DNA of 64,000 nucleotides from UBA8958 sp964571695 (lineage in GTDB: Bacteria; Desulfobacterota; Syntrophia; Syntrophales; UBA8958): positions 23,145 to 87,144 of the forward strand of contig CAZNDG010000009.1 of NCBI GenBank assembly GCA_964571695.1. The letters run 5' to 3'. Position 1 is the first letter of the stretch. Every line of letters starts with the position of its first letter. This document shows, one piece after another, positions 43,871-52,742 of this stretch. The notes below the pieces were generated by a model, which saw only the letters and a list, made by a program, of their open reading frames with translations, was not told where the DNA came from and did no database searches. A program made the position numbers and the translations under genes.

Positions 43871-45958
43871 ATGGCGACAACAGAATTGAAATGGTTCAAG
43901 ACTCACTGCGCCCGGATGGATCACGGCGGCTGCGGCCTCCTCGTGGGCGTGGAAAACAACCGGATCGTTCAGGTCAAAGGCGATCCGGACGGATTTCTCA
44001 ACAGAGGCTACATCTGCCCCAAAGGGGCTGCTTCCCCGGACCGGCTGACCCATCCCGACCGCCTGCGGCACCCCCTCCGTCGGGTGGGGGAAAAGGGCGC
44101 CGGGAAGTGGGAGCGGATCTCCTGGCCTGAGGCCCTGGGGACGATTGCGGACAATCTCAAGGAAATCAGAGAGAAGCACGGGGCCCGAGCCGTCGCCTTC
44201 GGGGTGGGGATGCCCAAAGGACTGGATCATTTCTTCCAGATCCGCCTGGCCAACCTCTTCGGCTCCCCCAATGTCATCGCCTCCCAGGACGTCTGCCACG
44301 CCCCCCGGGAGATCACCGGCATCCACACCTGCGGGTTCTATCCCGTGGTGGATTTTCACCATCCCAGCAAGCTCGTCGTCCTTTGGGGCAGCAACATCAC
44401 CGCCACCAATGAAGAGGGGGAGATATGCAGCCTCCTGCTGGAGCAGCTCAAGACGGGCACCGAACTCATCGTCATCGACCCGCGGCGCATCGACCTGGCG
44501 AAAAAGGCGCGGCACTGGCTTCAGATCCGTCCCGGCGCCGACGCCGCCCTGGCGTTGGGTTTCATCCATGTGATCGTCAAGGAGGGCCTCTACGATCAGG
44601 AATTCGTGGCGAACTGGACCGAAGGCTTCGCCGAACTGGCCGCCCATATCGAGGCCTATCCGCCGGAAAAGGTGGCGGAGATCACCTGGGTCTCCGCCGA
44701 TGAGATCCGCCGGGCCGCCCGGACCTACGCCGCCGCCAAACCGGCGGCGATCCAGTGGGGAAACCCCATCGAGCACAACATCCACACCTTCGATACGACC
44801 CGGGCGCTGATCTGCCTCATGGCGATCACCGGCAACCTCGACGTCCCCGGCGGCAACGTGGAGGCCCGCGATCCGAAGATAATGGGCCTGGGCCCTTTCG
44901 TCCGGGCCGATCTCATCCCCGACAAACGGAAAGAAATCATCAGCGCCCATCACCGGATTATCCCCCGCCTCATGACCGTCGCTCCCGCCTATTTCCGCAA
45001 GGCCGTCCTCGAAGGGATCCCCTACCCTGTCCGGGGGGCCTATATGATGTGCTCCAACCCCATGCTGTCCTACGCCGACAGCCGCCTGACCCATAAGGCA
45101 CTGACGTCGCTCGATTTTCTGGCCGTCGCCGACCTCTTCATGACCCCCACGGCGGCTTTGGCGGACGTCGTCCTCCCCGTGGCCAGCCATTTCGAGTGCG
45201 ACGACATCGGTCACTACGGCATCGGCCACGGCTACATCCTCGCCCGGCCCAAGGTCGTCGATCCTCCGGAGGAGTGCTGGCCCGACAAGAAGATCATCAC
45301 CGAGCTGGGAAAGCTCATGACGCCTCCGGAACTCTGGCCCGAAGACTATCATCAGCTCCTGGAAGACCTCCTCAAACCGGCGGGGCTGACCTACACCCAG
45401 TTTGTGGAAAAGGGCTATCTCAAGGGGCCGGACCGGTTCCGATCCTATCTGGAGAAGGGCTTCAAGACCCCCACGGGGAAGGTGGAACTGAAGCTAAGCG
45501 TGGCGGAGAAATTCCGACTAAAACCCCTGCCGAGCTTCGACGGCTATCCCGAAGCGGATGATCCGGCCTACCCCCTGCTTCTGACCAGCGCCAAGAGCCA
45601 GTACTATCTCCATTCCTCCTACCGCTGGGTGCCGAAGCTGCGGAAACTCCGTCCCCACCCCCGGCTGGAGATCCATCCCGATACGGCGGCCATGTACGGC
45701 ATAGCCGAACGGGAAGAAATCTTTATCGAAACGCCCTACGGGCGCATAGTGCAACAGGCCTGCCTCACCGAGGCCGTCGCCCCCCTGGTCGTCTGTGGGT
45801 CCCACGGATGGTGGTTCCCCGAGGGACGCCCGGAGCGGCAGTTCGACTGGGACAAGGCCAATTTCAACATGCTGACCTCCGTCGCCAAACTGGGCCGAGA
45901 ATACGGCACCCCCAATCTGAAGGGCATTCCCTGCCGGATAGGCAAGATTGACCGTTGA
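43871..45958 (+). CDS. Molybdopterin oxidoreductase (DMSO-reductase superfamily) with atypical Fe-S site
   Basis: Protein of 695 residues with no twin-arginine signal, so probably cytoplasmic. It has the N-terminal Fe-S loop, two molybdopterin domains and a C-terminal dinucleotide-binding domain. The Fe-S motif is Cys13-x7-Cys21-x27-Cys49; the place of the usual second Cys is Asp17. The likely molybdenum ligand is Cys142 (DVCHAPRE), as in Cys-type formate dehydrogenases. No electron-transfer subunits lie alongside. The substrate is unknown; it resembles formate-dehydrogenase-like or related catalytic subunits. Confidence 0.85.
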   Translation: MATTELKWFKTHCARMDHGGCGLLVGVENNRIVQVKGDPDGFLNRGYICPKGAASPDRLTHPDRLRHPLRRVGEKGAGKWERISWPEALGTIADNLKEIREKHGARAVAFGVGMPKGLDHFFQIRLANLFGSPNVIASQDVCHAPREITGIHTCGFYPVVDFHHPSKLVVLWGSNITATNEEGEICSLLLEQLKTGTELIVIDPRRIDLAKKARHWLQIRPGADAALALGFIHVIVKEGLYDQEFVANWTEGFAELAAHIEAYPPEKVAEITWVSADEIRRAARTYAAAKPAAIQWGNPIEHNIHTFDTTRALICLMAITGNLDVPGGNVEARDPKIMGLGPFVRADLIPDKRKEIISAHHRIIPRLMTVAPAYFRKAVLEGIPYPVRGAYMMCSNPMLSYADSRLTHKALTSLDFLAVADLFMTPTAALADVVLPVASHFECDDIGHYGIGHGYILARPKVVDPPEECWPDKKIITELGKLMTPPELWPEDYHQLLEDLLKPAGLTYTQFVEKGYLKGPDRFRSYLEKGFKTPTGKVELKLSVAEKFRLKPLPSFDGYPEADDPAYPLLLTSAKSQYYLHSSYRWVPKLRKLRPHPRLEIHPDTAAMYGIAEREEIFIETPYGRIVQQACLTEAVAPLVVCGSHGWWFPEGRPERQFDWDKANFNMLTSVAKLGREYGTPNLKGIPCRIGKIDR

Positions 45959-45964
45959 GGGTGT

Positions 45965-46001
45965 CCCTTCCGGTCCGGGTCGTTCCGCCGGACCGGAAGG
46001 G
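45965..46001 (+). terminator. Strong hairpin after the molybdopterin oxidoreductase gene
   Basis: CCCTTCCGGTCCGG and CCGGACCGGAAGGG, a perfect 14-base stem with a 9-base loop, beginning six bases after the stop codon. It is followed by GTAAAAA rather than a T run, so termination efficiency is uncertain. Confidence 0.6.
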
Positions 46002-46170
46002 TAAAAATAGGCGGTCTGGTTGTCCATAGCCCTGTCGTCGCGGCGATCCGCGGACTGTTTGCCTTGGCTCCGTCCACGATCATTAATTATTCTCCTCCGA
46101 TCAAGAGATTCGGGGAGGCACTGATCGTTATCTCCCCAAAAGGGGGACGGTTTTCTTTATAAAAAAATTC

Positions 46171-46199
46171 TTGACAAAAACTGCTTATTTTCGTACGGT
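46171..46199 (+). promoter_or_regulatory. Promoter of the ilv operon
   Basis: TTGACA at 46171-46176, a 17-base spacer and TACGGT at 46194-46199. The start of transcription would be near 46206, some 35 bases before the leader-peptide ATG. Confidence 0.6.
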
Positions 46200-46240
46200 G
46201 CCTTCACTTTTTCAGATTGAAGGCAGATAAAACAAGTCAG

Positions 46241-46318
46241 ATGAAAAACAAACTCATTGTACTGAGCAGCGTCGTAGTAGTTATCGTACCGAGGGGGACT
46301 GCTGCTCGGTGTTTTTAA
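46241..46318 (+). CDS. ivbL: ilv leader peptide (attenuator)
   Basis: Twenty-five-codon open frame beginning MKNKLIVLSSVVVVIVPRG. Ten of its codons are for branched-chain amino acids: LIVL at positions 5-8 and VVVVIV at 11-16. Such runs are the hallmark of ilv leader peptides, where ribosome stalling reports shortage of Leu, Ile or Val. The sequence is followed by two terminator hairpins and then ilvB. The symbol ivbL is used by analogy to E. coli. Confidence 0.85.
   Translation: MKNKLIVLSSVVVVIVPRGTAARCF
46262..46309 (+). promoter_or_regulatory. Pause hairpin enclosing the control codons
   Basis: CTGAGCAGC (46262-46270) can pair with GCTGCTCGG (46301-46309), with one G-U pair, placing the Val/Ile codons in the loop. 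A competing small hairpin ACCGAG/CTCGGT (46288-46293, 46305-46310) is also possible. Confidence 0.55.
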
Positions 46319-46336
46319 AAACCCTTTAAAAACAAG

Positions 46337-46371
46337 AGCCGCGGGCCCCTGAAACCCGCGGCTTTTTTATT
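46337..46371 (+). terminator. ilv attenuator, first terminator
   Basis: AGCCGCGGG / CCCGCGGCT with a 9-base loop followed by TTTTTT: a typical intrinsic terminator between the leader peptide and ilvB. Confidence 0.85.
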
Positions 46372-46375
46372 TATG

Positions 46376-46410
46376 AAAAGCCGCATCTCCGAAAAGATCG
46401 CGGCTTTTTT
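46376..46410 (+). terminator. ilv attenuator, second tandem terminator
   Basis: AAAAGCCGC / GCGGCTTTT with a 15-base loop and a T run. Its upstream arm (46376-46384) can instead pair with GCGGCTTTT at 46358-46366 of the first terminator, an arrangement that would break both hairpins at once. Confidence 0.7.
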
Positions 46411-46450
46411 ATTGCCGATAAATCAAACATCCATAAGGGAGGTACATACC

Positions 46451-48148
46451 GTGCAACTGAGAGGAGCAGAAATACTGATCAAGGTGTTGAAGCAGGAAGG
46501 TATCCACACGATCTTCGGCTATCCGGGGGGCGTGCTGCTGGATATCTATGACGAACTCCACAAAGGCCACATCCGCCACATCCTGGTGCGGCACGAGCAG
46601 GGGGCCGTCCATGCCGCCGACGGTTTTGCCCGGGCTTCCGGCAAGGTCGGGGTGGCCCTGGTAACCTCCGGCCCCGGAGCGTCAAACACCGTCACGGGGA
46701 TCGCCAACGCCTACATGGATTCCATCCCCATCGTCGTTTTAACCGGCCAGGTCCCCACCCACCTCATCGGGACCGACGCCTTCCAGGAGGTCGATATCGT
46801 CGGCATCACCCGTCCATGTACGAAGCACAACTTCCTCATCAAACGGGTGGACCAACTGGCCAAGACGATCCACGAGGCTTTTCATATCGCCCGCTCCGGG
46901 CGGCCGGGCCCCGTCCTCATCGATCTGCCCAAAGACGTCATGGCGGCAATGACGGAATACGAACCCCAGACGCCCCAAAAGATCGAGGAGAACAAGCCCC
47001 GCCCCGCCTCAAAGAAGGCCTTTTATGTCATGGATCTGATCGCCGAATCCACCAAGCCGATGATCCTTTCCGGCGGCGGCGTCATCCTCGGCGGCGCCGC
47101 GGAGGAACTCCGGAAGATGGCCTGGCTTACCAGGATGCCCGTCTCGTCCACCCTCATGGGACTGGGGGCCTTCCCCGGCTCCGATCCCCTCTGGCTGGGC
47201 ATGCCGGGAATGCACGGCACTTATTACGCCAACATGGCCATCAGCCATTGCGATCTCCTGATCGCCATCGGCATGCGCTTCGACGACCGGGTCACGGGCA
47301 AGATCGACCATTTCGCCCCCAACGCCAAGATCGTCCATGTGGATGTGGATCCTTCGTCCATCAACAAGAACGTCATGGTGGAAGTTCCCATCGTCAGCGA
47401 CTGCAAGAGCGCCCTCCAGAGTTTCAACGCCCTGCTGGAGCAGCAGAAGTTCAGCGTTACCGACGAACAGCGCCGGGAGTGGTTCGACCAGATCGCCGCT
47501 TGGCGCCAGGAGAATCCCCTGAGCTATTGCCACAGCGACACGGAGATCAAGCCGCAGTTCGTCATCGAGACCCTCTACAAACTGACCAAAGGCCAGGCCA
47601 TCATCACCACCGAGGTCGGGCAGAACCAGATGTGGGCGGCCCAGTTCTACAACTATGACGAACCGAACACGTTCCTCTCCTCCGGCGGCCTGGGAACCAT
47701 GGGCTATGGCTTCCCGGCGGCCCTGGGGGCGAAGATCGCCTTTCCGGACAAGCTGGTCGTGGATATCGCCGGCGACGGAAGCATTCAGATGAACATCCAG
47801 GAGATGGCCACGGCCATCCAGGACAATATACCCGTCAAAATCGTCTTGTTGAACAACGGTTATCTGGGTATGGTCCGCCAGTGGCAGCAGCTCTTCTACG
47901 GCAAGCGCTATTCCCACACGGATATGACCTATCAGCCCGATTTTCTGAAGTTGGCCGAGGCTTATGGATGGCTGGGACTCCGGGCGACAAAGCCCGACGA
48001 GGTGGAAGCGGTGCTGAAGCAGGGTCTGGAGGCCCCCGGACCGGCACTCATGGACTTCCGGATTTGCCGGGAGGAATGCGTCTATCCCATGGTACGCCCC
48101 GGCGGCCCGATCCATGAGATGGCCCTGGGCAGGGAGATGGCAAACTGA
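46451..48148 (+). CDS. ilvB: Acetolactate synthase, large (catalytic) subunit
   Basis: Thiamine-diphosphate enzyme of 565 residues making acetolactate or acetohydroxybutyrate in branched-chain amino acid synthesis. The ThDP-activating Glu is in RHEQGAVHAADGFAR, and the ThDP-binding motif is GDGSIQMNIQEM. The GTG at 46451, eight bases after GGGAGG, gives the normal start MQLRGAEIL. The frame stays open upstream to an ATG at 46373, but that would place coding sequence in the second terminator. It is followed 32 bases on by ilvN. Confidence 0.95.
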   Translation: MQLRGAEILIKVLKQEGIHTIFGYPGGVLLDIYDELHKGHIRHILVRHEQGAVHAADGFARASGKVGVALVTSGPGASNTVTGIANAYMDSIPIVVLTGQVPTHLIGTDAFQEVDIVGITRPCTKHNFLIKRVDQLAKTIHEAFHIARSGRPGPVLIDLPKDVMAAMTEYEPQTPQKIEENKPRPASKKAFYVMDLIAESTKPMILSGGGVILGGAAEELRKMAWLTRMPVSSTLMGLGAFPGSDPLWLGMPGMHGTYYANMAISHCDLLIAIGMRFDDRVTGKIDHFAPNAKIVHVDVDPSSINKNVMVEVPIVSDCKSALQSFNALLEQQKFSVTDEQRREWFDQIAAWRQENPLSYCHSDTEIKPQFVIETLYKLTKGQAIITTEVGQNQMWAAQFYNYDEPNTFLSSGGLGTMGYGFPAALGAKIAFPDKLVVDIAGDGSIQMNIQEMATAIQDNIPVKIVLLNNGYLGMVRQWQQLFYGKRYSHTDMTYQPDFLKLAEAYGWLGLRATKPDEVEAVLKQGLEAPGPALMDFRICREECVYPMVRPGGPIHEMALGREMAN

Positions 48149-48180
48149 AATATAATTTAACAGGAGGAAATAGTAGGATT

Positions 48181-48666
48181 ATGGAAAAAAAGGAATATAC
48201 ATTGGCTCTCATGGTCAGCAACAAACCCGACGTGCTGGCGAGGGTGGCCGGCATCCTGGGCGGCCGGGGCTACAATATCGAAACCCTTTGCGTGGATGCG
48301 ACCCTGGACCCCGCTTACTCCAAGATCATTCTCACGACGATCCAGGACAAAGCAACAATAAGCAAGATCGAAAAACAGCTCATCAAACTTATCGACGTCC
48401 ACAAGGTGACGGACCTGACCAAGGTGGAATCGGTAACCCGGGAGCTGATGCTGGTCCGCATGAAACTCTCGGATACGAACAAGGGACATCTGGCCTTGAT
48501 CATCGACACCTTCAACGGCCGGGTCGTGACGATGAACGGCGACAACTGCGTTATCGAAATTACGGGAGACCGGGCGCTGATCGAAAAGGCCGTCGCGAGC
48601 TTGAAACCTCTGGGCATTGATGATATGGCCAGGACGGGAATTATATCCCTGGAACGCCAGAATTAA
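48181..48666 (+). CDS. ilvN: Acetolactate synthase, small regulatory subunit
   Basis: Protein of 161 residues with an N-terminal ACT domain (LALMVSNKPDVLARVAGILGGRGYNI, key part NKPDVLARVAGIL) and the C-terminal ALS_ss domain. It conveys valine feedback inhibition to IlvB. It lies between ilvB and ilvC, 17 bases before the latter. Confidence 0.95.
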   Translation: MEKKEYTLALMVSNKPDVLARVAGILGGRGYNIETLCVDATLDPAYSKIILTTIQDKATISKIEKQLIKLIDVHKVTDLTKVESVTRELMLVRMKLSDTNKGHLALIIDTFNGRVVTMNGDNCVIEITGDRALIEKAVASLKPLGIDDMARTGIISLERQN

Positions 48667-48683
48667 CGAAAAAGGAGGCTGTT

Positions 48684-49730
48684 ATGGCAAAGTTGAACAT
48701 AGGCGGGGTCGTCGAGGATGTGATCACGTCGGAAGAATTTACTCTGGACAAGGCACGCGAAGTCCTCAAGAATGAAGTTGTCGCCGTCATCGGTTACGGC
48801 GTCCAGGGACGGGGACAGGCCTTGAACATGAAGGACAACGGGATCAACGTCATCGTCGGCGAAGGAGACTACAACTGGCAGAAGGCGATCGATGAAGGAT
48901 TCGTCCCCGGAAAGACCCTCTTTCCGCCCCTGGAGGCTGCGGCGCGCGGAACGATTATCCAGTATCTCCAATCCGATGCGGGCCAGAAGGCCATGTGGAC
49001 GGAACTGAAACCGCTCCTGACGGCGGGAAAGGCCCTCTATTTTTCCCATGGGTTTTCCATTGTCTATAAAGAACAGACCGGCGTCATCCCCCCCCCGGAC
49101 ATCGACGTAATTCTCGTCGCCCCCAAGGGCGCCGGACGGACCGTCCGGGACAACTTCCTGGCGGGCAGCGGCATCAATTCCAGTTATGCCGTCTTCCAGG
49201 ATGCCACGGGCCGGGCCTTGGAGCGGACCCTGGCCACCGGCGTAGCCATCGGTTCCGGTTATCTCTTCCCGACAACCTTCGAGATGGAAGTCTATAGCGA
49301 CCTCACCGGCGAGCGGGGCGTCCTCATGGGTTGCCTGGCCGGCGTCCTCGAGGCCCAGTACAACGAGCTGCGCAAGCGGGGCCACTCTCCCAGCGAGGCC
49401 TTCAACGAAACCGTGGAGGAGCTTACCCAGAGTCTCATGCCCCTGGTCGCCCAGAACGGCATGGACTGGATGTACGCCAACTGCAGCACTACCGCCCAGC
49501 GGGGCGCCCTGGACTGGAAGAACCGTTTCCGCGACGCTGTCGCCCCAGTGTTCACGGAACTGTATGACCGGGTAGCGGCGGGAAAAGAAACGGAGATCGT
49601 CCTGAGGGTCAACAGCGCCCCCGATTACCGGGAAAAACTCCAAGCTGAGTTGGACGTCATCAAGAACAGCGAAATGTGGCAGGCCGGCGCGACCCTGCGG
49701 GCCCTGCGTCCGGAACGTCGGAAAAAGTAG
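48684..49730 (+). CDS. ilvC: Ketol-acid reductoisomerase, fungal-like class
   Basis: Protein of 348 residues that rearranges and reduces acetolactate with NADPH and Mg. The Rossmann loop is GYGVQGRGQAL. The C-terminal half reads YSDLTGERGVLMG, then GHSPSEAFNETVEELTQSL and CSTTAQRGALDW, as in fungal mitochondrial Ilv5, rather than the short bacterial DLFGEQ form. The same variant is known from some bacteria. The gene follows ilvN and precedes ilvD by 15 bases. Confidence 0.95.
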   Translation: MAKLNIGGVVEDVITSEEFTLDKAREVLKNEVVAVIGYGVQGRGQALNMKDNGINVIVGEGDYNWQKAIDEGFVPGKTLFPPLEAAARGTIIQYLQSDAGQKAMWTELKPLLTAGKALYFSHGFSIVYKEQTGVIPPPDIDVILVAPKGAGRTVRDNFLAGSGINSSYAVFQDATGRALERTLATGVAIGSGYLFPTTFEMEVYSDLTGERGVLMGCLAGVLEAQYNELRKRGHSPSEAFNETVEELTQSLMPLVAQNGMDWMYANCSTTAQRGALDWKNRFRDAVAPVFTELYDRVAAGKETEIVLRVNSAPDYREKLQAELDVIKNSEMWQAGATLRALRPERRKK

Positions 49731-49745
49731 GGAAAGGAGGGACAC

Positions 49746-51407
49746 ATGCGCAGCGACTTGATGAAGAAAGGCCTGGAGCGGGCGCCGCACCGCTCACTGT
49801 TCAAGGCCATGGGTTACACGGACGAAGAAATCGGACGGCCGATCATCGGCGTCGTCAATTCAGCGAATGAAATCATCCCCGGGCATATCCACCTGCAAAC
49901 CATTACCGACGACGTCAAGGCGGGGATTCGCCTTGCCGGTGGGACACCGGTGGAGTTCCCTGTCATCGGCATTTGCGACGGCATCGCCATGGGACACACG
50001 GGGATGAAATACTCCCTGGCCAGCCGGGAATTGATAGCCGACTCCATCGAAGCCATGGCCATCGCCCATCCTTTTGACGCCCTCGTCATGGTAACGAACT
50101 GCGACAAGATCATTCCGGGGATGCTCATGGCGGCTATGCGTCTAAACATCCCCACCATTGTCATCAGCGGCGGTCCCATGCTGGCAGGCAAGTTGAAAGG
50201 CCAAACAATCGATCTCATCAGCGTCTTCGAGGGAGTCGGGAAGGTCAAATCCAAAAAGATCTCCCAGAAGGAACTGGACGCCATCGAGGATTGCGCCTGT
50301 CCCGGCTGCGGCTCCTGCTCCGGAATGTACACGGCCAACTCCATGAACTGCGTCACGGAAGCTCTGGGCCTCGGACTGCCGGGCAACGGAACGGTTCTGG
50401 CAGTGCATGCCGCCAGGAGACGCCTCGCCAAAGAAGCGGGAATGAAAATCATGCAGCTTCTGAAGAAAGGAATCAAACCTCGGGACATCGCCACCCTCGA
50501 CGCCTTCAAAAACGCCATCGCCGTGGATATGGCCTTGGGCTGCTCCACCAACACGGTCCTCCATATCCCCGCCGTCGCCCATGAGGCGGGAATTAAACTG
50601 GAGCTGGACCTGTTTAATGAAATCAGCAAAAAGACTCCCAACCTCTGCAAACTCAGCCCGGCCGGCGCCCATCACATCGAAGATCTCGATGCGGCAGGGG
50701 GGATACAGGCGGTGATGAAGCGTATTTCCTCTCTCGGCGTCATCAACGAAAACTGTTTGACCGTCTCCGGCAAGACCGTCGGCGAAAACATTAAGGCTGC
50801 CGTCATCCTCGACGACAACGTAATTCGCACTCTGGACAACCCCTACATCAAAGAAGGCGGTCTGGCTATTCTCAAAGGCAATCTCGCCCCCGACGGCTGT
50901 GTCGTCAAGCAGTCCGCCGTGGCGGAAAACATGCTGGTCAACGAAGGCCCGGCCCGGGTCTTCGATTCCGAAGACGACGCTATCGGGGCAATCCTGGGCG
51001 GCAAAATAAAGGCCGGGGACATCGTCGTCATCCGTTATGAAGGCCCCAAGGGCGGCCCGGGGATGCGGGAGATGCTGGGTCCCACCTCGGCCATTGCCGG
51101 TATGGGCCTCGACACCACCGTAGCCCTCCTCACCGACGGCCGCTTCAGCGGCGGCACCCGCGGCGCCGCCATCGGGCACATCTCCCCGGAAGCGGCGGAG
51201 GGAGGGACCATAGGCCTGGTCAAGGAAGGGGACATCATCGCCATCGACATCCCCAAGAAGAAGATCACCCTCAAGGTGTCGCCGGAGGAATTGAAAAAGC
51301 GGAAGAAGGAGTGGAAGCCCAAAGCGCCCGCCATCACTACCGGCTATCTGGCCCGCTACGCCAAACTGGTGACGTCGGCCAGCACGGGGGCGGTCTTCAA
51401 GGACTGA
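49746..51407 (+). CDS. ilvD: Dihydroxy-acid dehydratase
   Basis: Iron-sulfur enzyme of 553 residues catalysing the third shared step of Val/Ile synthesis. The cluster cysteines lie in TNCDKIIPGM and CPGCGSCSGMYTANSMNC, and the C-terminus has the conserved TDGRFSGGTRG. An AAGGAGG precedes the ATG. It is the last gene of ilvBNCD; a strong terminator follows. Confidence 0.97.
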   Translation: MRSDLMKKGLERAPHRSLFKAMGYTDEEIGRPIIGVVNSANEIIPGHIHLQTITDDVKAGIRLAGGTPVEFPVIGICDGIAMGHTGMKYSLASRELIADSIEAMAIAHPFDALVMVTNCDKIIPGMLMAAMRLNIPTIVISGGPMLAGKLKGQTIDLISVFEGVGKVKSKKISQKELDAIEDCACPGCGSCSGMYTANSMNCVTEALGLGLPGNGTVLAVHAARRRLAKEAGMKIMQLLKKGIKPRDIATLDAFKNAIAVDMALGCSTNTVLHIPAVAHEAGIKLELDLFNEISKKTPNLCKLSPAGAHHIEDLDAAGGIQAVMKRISSLGVINENCLTVSGKTVGENIKAAVILDDNVIRTLDNPYIKEGGLAILKGNLAPDGCVVKQSAVAENMLVNEGPARVFDSEDDAIGAILGGKIKAGDIVVIRYEGPKGGPGMREMLGPTSAIAGMGLDTTVALLTDGRFSGGTRGAAIGHISPEAAEGGTIGLVKEGDIIAIDIPKKKITLKVSPEELKKRKKEWKPKAPAITTGYLARYAKLVTSASTGAVFKD

Positions 51408-51459
51408 GCTGACACCGGCGGCAAAGAAGACCGGTTCCCCTGGTATTCAGAATCAAACA

Positions 51460-51505
51460 CCCCGGATGACCATAGCTGAGAAGCAAGTCATCCGGGGCTT
51501 TTTTT
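51460..51505 (+). terminator. Intrinsic terminator of the ilvBNCD operon
   Basis: CCCCGGATGAC / GTCATCCGGGG, a perfect 11-base stem with a 16-base loop, followed by CTTTTTTT. Confidence 0.92.
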
Positions 51506-51664
51506 GCCCGCTCTTCAATATTTTCCATCGGCATCTTCGCACTAACCCCCATGCCCGGCGCGGGCACAACGAAAGATGAAAACATCAAGCTATCTGTGGA
51601 CATTTTAATATAGATAACGAGTAGTTTGAAATCTTTATGAGTGGTGTCATTTCCTGGACGATTA

Positions 51665-51673
51665 TGATATACT
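51665..51673 (+). promoter_or_regulatory. Extended -10 promoter for the alpha/beta-hydrolase gene
   Basis: TGATATACT: an extended TGn plus TATACT, about 115 bases before the hydrolase start; the -35 region is poor. The rest of the 380-base stretch after ilvD holds the ilv terminator and a small TGCCCG/CGGGCA hairpin near 51551. Confidence 0.45.
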
Positions 51674-51788
51674 ATGGCGTACGTTTCCCGGGGCCTTATG
51701 CAGGCTGAAACCCTAACCTCCAGGGCAAACAGTCATGATGAAAGAGCTTAACCGCGCCACCGGTTGAACGGCCCGGGAGGTCGTGACG

Positions 51789-52688
51789 ATGAAGAAAACA
51801 AATATGGCCGGCCACTCTGCCGATCCGGTTACTCCCCCCGATGCAGTATTCACGGACGCTTCCGTCTGCGTGGAAAAGGGCGTGCACCTGCGGGTCATGT
51901 CCTGGCGGCCCCGACGACCCGCCAGCGATGATCCCGTGATCTTCGTGGCCGGCTGGGTATCCGCCGTATCCGGATGGGCTCCCCTGCTGAAGGCCATGGC
52001 CGCTGTCCGGCCCCTATACTATATCGAAACCCGAGAAAAGATATCGGCCCGCATCGAAAAGGAAAACCTGCAACCCGAGGATTTCAGCATCCACCGGATG
52101 GCCGCGGACCTGATCAGCGTTAGCCGCCAACTGGGAATCGCCTCGCCGAGCGCCACCGTCATCGGCAGCTCCCTGGGGGCAACGGCCCTGCTGGAGGCAC
52201 TGAAGGGGGGAGAACTGACCGCGGGGGCCGCCTTCCTGATCGCCCCCAACAGCGACTTCCCGGCACCCTGGCATATCCGCTGGATGCTTACGCTGCCGAC
52301 ATCCCTGTATCACGGACTCAAGCACCTCGTCCTTTGGTACGTCAGGAACTTCATGGTCGACGTGAAGAACGAACCGGAACAGATGCAGCGTTACACGGAA
52401 ACGATAAAGGCCGCCCACCCCCAGCGGATCAAGCTTTCGGCCCAGGCGGCCGTCGACGGGCGCTACGAGGTCTGGCCACATCTGGAAACGGTGCGGATAC
52501 CCGTTGCCCTCGCTTACGCCCCCACGGACAAGCTGCACTCCGCAACCAATATCCGTCTCATAGCGACGCGGCTCCCCCGGGCGGAAATCATCGTCTGTCC
52601 CTCCAATAGGTATATGCACCGCCCGGAATTGATCGCCGACATCGAGGCGTTTGTCCGGAAATGCCCGGGGGCGGTGGAAAATGTCTGA
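51789..52688 (+). CDS. Alpha/beta-hydrolase-fold protein
   Basis: Protein of 299 residues with a nucleophile elbow GSSLGA (Ser in TVIGSSLGATALLEAL), a strand PVIFVAGWVSAVSGW with an oxyanion-like region, and a likely acidic residue in YAPTDKLHSA with His near the C-terminus (NRYMHRPE). It probably acts on an ester or lipid; no specific function is evident. ATG 51789 lies eight bases after GGGAGG; a GTG six bases earlier is in frame. It stands alone between the ilv terminator and the toxin-antitoxin pair. Confidence 0.75.
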   Translation: MKKTNMAGHSADPVTPPDAVFTDASVCVEKGVHLRVMSWRPRRPASDDPVIFVAGWVSAVSGWAPLLKAMAAVRPLYYIETREKISARIEKENLQPEDFSIHRMAADLISVSRQLGIASPSATVIGSSLGATALLEALKGGELTAGAAFLIAPNSDFPAPWHIRWMLTLPTSLYHGLKHLVLWYVRNFMVDVKNEPEQMQRYTETIKAAHPQRIKLSAQAAVDGRYEVWPHLETVRIPVALAYAPTDKLHSATNIRLIATRLPRAEIIVCPSNRYMHRPELIADIEAFVRKCPGAVENV

Positions 52689-52742
52689 CGCTGTCTTCTC
52701 TCCGCAACGCCCGCCATTGGTTTAGCCGCCTTCCCACCCCAC

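Noticed and set aside
43694..45352. Minus-strand frame of 552 codons opposite the molybdopterin gene
   Set aside because: Shadow frame; the plus-strand protein has conserved cofactor motifs throughout.
46373..46450. Upstream ATG start for ilvB
   Set aside because: It would make the second terminator hairpin code for an atypical N-terminal extension. GTG 46451 has a proper ribosome-binding site and gives the family's normal start.
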